DNA of 34,336 bases, taken from an uncultured Eubacteriales bacterium. GTDB lineage: Bacteria > Bacillota > Clostridia > Oscillospirales > Acutalibacteraceae. The translations under genes were made by a program, and so were the position numbers. Shown here one piece after another: positions 32,646 to 34,336 of this stretch. The notes under the pieces are model-generated. The model was given only the letters and a program-made list of their open reading frames with translations. It ran no database searches and was not told the DNA's origin. Location: positions 1-34,336 of the forward strand of contig ONAL01000016.1 in assembly GCA_900315785.1 (NCBI GenBank). The letters are read 5' to 3'. Each line of letters starts with the position of its first letter. The first letter of the stretch is position 1.

Positions 32646-33786
32646 CTTCCTCTCCGAGCTCCGCCTCAATTTCAGCGGCTCTCGCGTTGTTCAGACGTGC
32701 CTGAGAAAGCTCGACCTCGTCCTGAAGATTAATGATATTCCACTTGATGTCGACCCCGCCGAGATAACCGTTAAGCGTAAGAAAGGTTCTGCAAATCTTA
32801 GCAATAACGGGATTGAGCAAGGCGCGGTAATACTCAAGCTCGCTTGTCAGAATGTCAGCCTGCTGCATACTCATACGCTCCGAGGTTGACCAGCTAATAC
32901 CGAGCACAAAGGGCGGAATACCGAGCTTTGCGATAATCTGCTCAAGCAGATGACGGACAGGAATATCGCAGTTGAGCACCTGATTGTCGGCTCCGATAAC
33001 CTTGACATTTACATCGCCTACGCTGATGAAGTCACAAACCTCGTCGCTCCTCATTGCTCTGCTCCATTCGTCGGCAATCTGCTGAGCCTGTTTCTTGGTA
33101 ACTGACGGAGCCGAGCTGTCAGGTTTGTAGTTTACGGAGAACCTAACGTTGCCCACTCTCTCCCAGTTCTTTTCAATTGAGTCGAAGATTCTGAGCACGA
33201 TTCTGCTCACGAACGGCAGACTTTTCAGAACTGAAGTGCCCCTGACCGTTCCGGGCTCGGGATTCATAAGTGTGGGCATTATAAGCTCCTGAAACTCCGC
33301 GGGCGTGTTATTGCCGTCGTTGAGACAGACAATCAGATTGAGCGGGCTTCCGTCGCCCTTAATGCTCACGTCCTTGAGGCTCGCGTTATAAAGCGCGTCT
33401 ACCGTGGAATTGTCACTGCTCAGGACGATTTCGCCTACAGCCTCTCCGTAGGTCAGAAGGTCGTTGATATAGGTAATGATAAAGGGGTAAATTCCGTGAT
33501 TACCGCCTGCGCAGAGGACGTTGTCAAGAAAATCCTTGAGCGGCTTTTTGGCGCGTGAATCCTCAGGGATAACCTCAAAGTCGCCGACAAGTCTGACGAT
33601 TCTGTCGAGAGCCGCGTCGATAATCGGAACTGACTGTCTGAGCGATTTATAAAGCTCAATCTCGCTGCGCCTGAGCGGAGAGTAGTTCCTGAGCAAAGGA
33701 AGCTCTCCGCGCGAGATTGAGGACTGTGGAGACGGCAGAACGGGAATTTCCTCCGTCTCTTTTTTATTTCTTTTAAAGAAATTCAT
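32614..33786 (-). CDS. Phage portal protein
   Basis: The 390-aa dodecameric channel through which DNA enters the head and to which the tail docks. Seen: the early RRSEIELYKSLRQSVPIIDA (clip/stem start), KPLKDFLDNVLCAGGNHGIY, the central TYGEAVGEIVLSSDN wing strand, the long stem helix region with RHLLEQIIAKLGIPPFVLGI, then SWSTSERMSMQQADILTSEL and RALLNPVIAKICRTFLTLNG, characteristic of portals. The ATG at 33786 has GGAGG 5 nt away; a TTG at 33798 lies inside the ribosome site. It follows the terminase stop by 23 nt. Confidence 0.85.
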   Translation of the reverse strand: MNFFKRNKKETEEIPVLPSPQSSISRGELPLLRNYSPLRRSEIELYKSLRQSVPIIDAALDRIVRLVGDFEVIPEDSRAKKPLKDFLDNVLCAGGNHGIYPFIITYINDLLTYGEAVGEIVLSSDNSTVDALYNASLKDVSIKGDGSPLNLIVCLNDGNNTPAEFQELIMPTLMNPEPGTVRGTSVLKSLPFVSRIVLRIFDSIEKNWERVGNVRFSVNYKPDSSAPSVTKKQAQQIADEWSRAMRSDEVCDFISVGDVNVKVIGADNQVLNCDIPVRHLLEQIIAKLGIPPFVLGISWSTSERMSMQQADILTSELEYYRALLNPVIAKICRTFLTLNGYLGGVDIKWNIINLQDEVELSQARLNNARAAEIEAELGEEGDYIEEGTEG

Positions 33787-33809
33787 TCTTACCTCCAATC
33801 TAAAGGCTT

Positions 33810-34336
33810 TTAGTGTCTTTTGGCGGCAATTGCGGCTACGCAGTCGCCGCTGTTAAGAATTGTGGAGACAAAGTACCTAATGTCGTCCATAGCGTGGTCG
33901 TTTTCCTTGATTGGTCTGTCCTCGCCCCTCTCGTCCCAACGATAGAGTGAGAACTCGCGGATACTGTCCGAGCAATTGTCGCAGATTTTGACCTCGCCGT
34001 TTTTGAGCGCGTTGACGGTTTTGCGTATACCGTTAACCACGTCGTTATCGGCAGGAGTTACGCTAAGCTCGCCCTTTCGCCTGATTAGCTCAATGAAGGA
34101 CGCCGCCGAAGGGTCAACAACCACAGCTCTTACCTTTCGGTTGCCGATAAGCTCGAGCAGAGCGTTGTAGTGCTCCTCGTCAGTTCTCTGATAACCCTCC
34201 CTGCGGGAATCAAAGTAGCTCTCGTCAATTCTGTACCATATACCTTCCTTAAAACCCCAAAGTCCGAAGGACGCGGGATTAACGGTGCCGTAATCGACTG
34301 AAACTACATAGTCCTCAAGCGGCCCCGAGGGAGCTT
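33810..34336 (-). CDS. Terminase large subunit, C-terminal nuclease part (window-edge partial)
   Basis: The open frame continues past the window edge, so only the last 175 residues are seen. They form the RNase H-like nuclease (Terminase_6C) of the DNA-packaging motor. All three acidic residues are visible: SVDYGTVNPASFGLW (first Asp), VVVDPSAASFIELIRRKG (second) and HAMDDIRYFVST (third). YFDSRREGYQRTDEEHYNAL is also typical of PBSX-type terminases. The ATPase half and any small terminase lie beyond 34336. An intact nuclease site suggests that DNA packaging is retained. Confidence 0.9.
   Translation of the reverse strand, partial: APSGPLEDYVVSVDYGTVNPASFGLWGFKEGIWYRIDESYFDSRREGYQRTDEEHYNALLELIGNRKVRAVVVDPSAASFIELIRRKGELSVTPADNDVVNGIRKTVNALKNGEVKICDNCSDSIREFSLYRWDERGEDRPIKENDHAMDDIRYFVSTILNSGDCVAAIAAKRH

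Larger units (their letters stand above)
25094..34336 (-). mobile_element. Phage-derived head and baseplate operon, right end cut by window
   Basis: Sixteen minus-strand genes in PBSX/myophage order run from the terminase large subunit (incomplete at the window edge) through portal, protease, cement, capsid, connectors, tail-terminator-like and tube-like proteins, LysM, hub, spike, gp25-like and baseplate J to an XkdU-like protein. Many junctions overlap by 1-8 nt and no frame is broken. Sheath, chaperones, tape measure, tail fibre, holin, endolysin, integrase and regulators are not seen in the window. The left boundary abuts the ppdK terminator; no attachment-site repeat could be identified by eye. 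Confidence 0.85.

Noticed and set aside
25094-34336. Extracellular contractile injection system or R-type tailocin
   Set aside because: Those lack capsid, portal and terminase but need sheath and tube; here the reverse holds.
1-34336. CRISPR arrays, tRNA and rRNA genes
   Set aside because: No regularly spaced repeats, cloverleaf-like sequences or rRNA-like stretches were seen by eye on either strand; a tool-based scan could still find a weak case.

Overview
The window looks like a chromosomal segment of a spore-forming Clostridia-class Firmicute, most likely a Ruminococcaceae/Oscillospiraceae-type gut organism. The grounds are the mixed AT/GC composition, strong AGGAGG-type ribosome sites, an alpha/beta-type spore SASP, a BclA/C1q-like protein, a Clostridium symbiosum-type pyruvate phosphate dikinase and a 38-residue Cys/Gly-rich membrane peptide of a kind common in Ruminococcus. 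The species assignment is inference. No tRNA, rRNA or CRISPR array was seen.

Layout. (1) 134-5068, minus strand: aspS-gatC-gatA-gatB, a complete tRNA-dependent amidotransferase operon with a strong promoter at 5142-5170 and a hairpin terminator at 28-64. (2) 5263-7354, plus strand: a membrane acyltransferase, nfo (endonuclease IV) and the small Cys-rich peptide. (3) 7410-10596, minus strand: a sugar-type ABC importer (lipoprotein and two permeases, no ATPase gene), divergent from a YesL/DUF624-like membrane protein (10939-11772). (4) 11820-13912: a Cys-rich C1q/BclA-like protein, a frame-disrupted small ORF, a GNAT acetyltransferase and a cytidine-deaminase-like enzyme (minus strand), then a SASP gene (plus strand). 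(5) 13982-22074, minus strand: a glmU(N-terminal domain)-prs-pth-mfd cluster, equivalent to the glmU-prs-spoVC-mfd region of Bacillus, followed by a PrsA-like lipoprotein with its own promoter and an acidic-repeat membrane protein. (6) 22345-24972, plus strand: ppdK, apparently highly expressed. (7) 25094 to the window end, minus strand: a tightly overlapped phage-derived operon.

The phage-derived operon is the most unusual part. In order of transcription it encodes a terminase large subunit (cut by the window edge), portal, prohead protease, a cement-like protein, major capsid, head-tail connectors, a tail-terminator-like protein, one short tube-like protein, a 41-residue peptide, a LysM baseplate protein, hub, gpV/gp45-like spike, gp25-like, baseplate J and a gpI/XkdU-like protein. 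It stops right after the XkdU-like gene, next to the ppdK terminator. No tail sheath, normal tape measure, tail fibre, holin or endolysin is visible, yet every gene is open and most junctions overlap or lie within about 10 bp. This suggests a maintained head-plus-baseplate particle with an extremely short or no tail, for example a domesticated gene-transfer-agent-like or killing particle. A deletion remnant remains possible.

Start codons were chosen from ribosome-binding-site position and family alignment from memory. Functional names rest on motif recognition only; no database search was possible.
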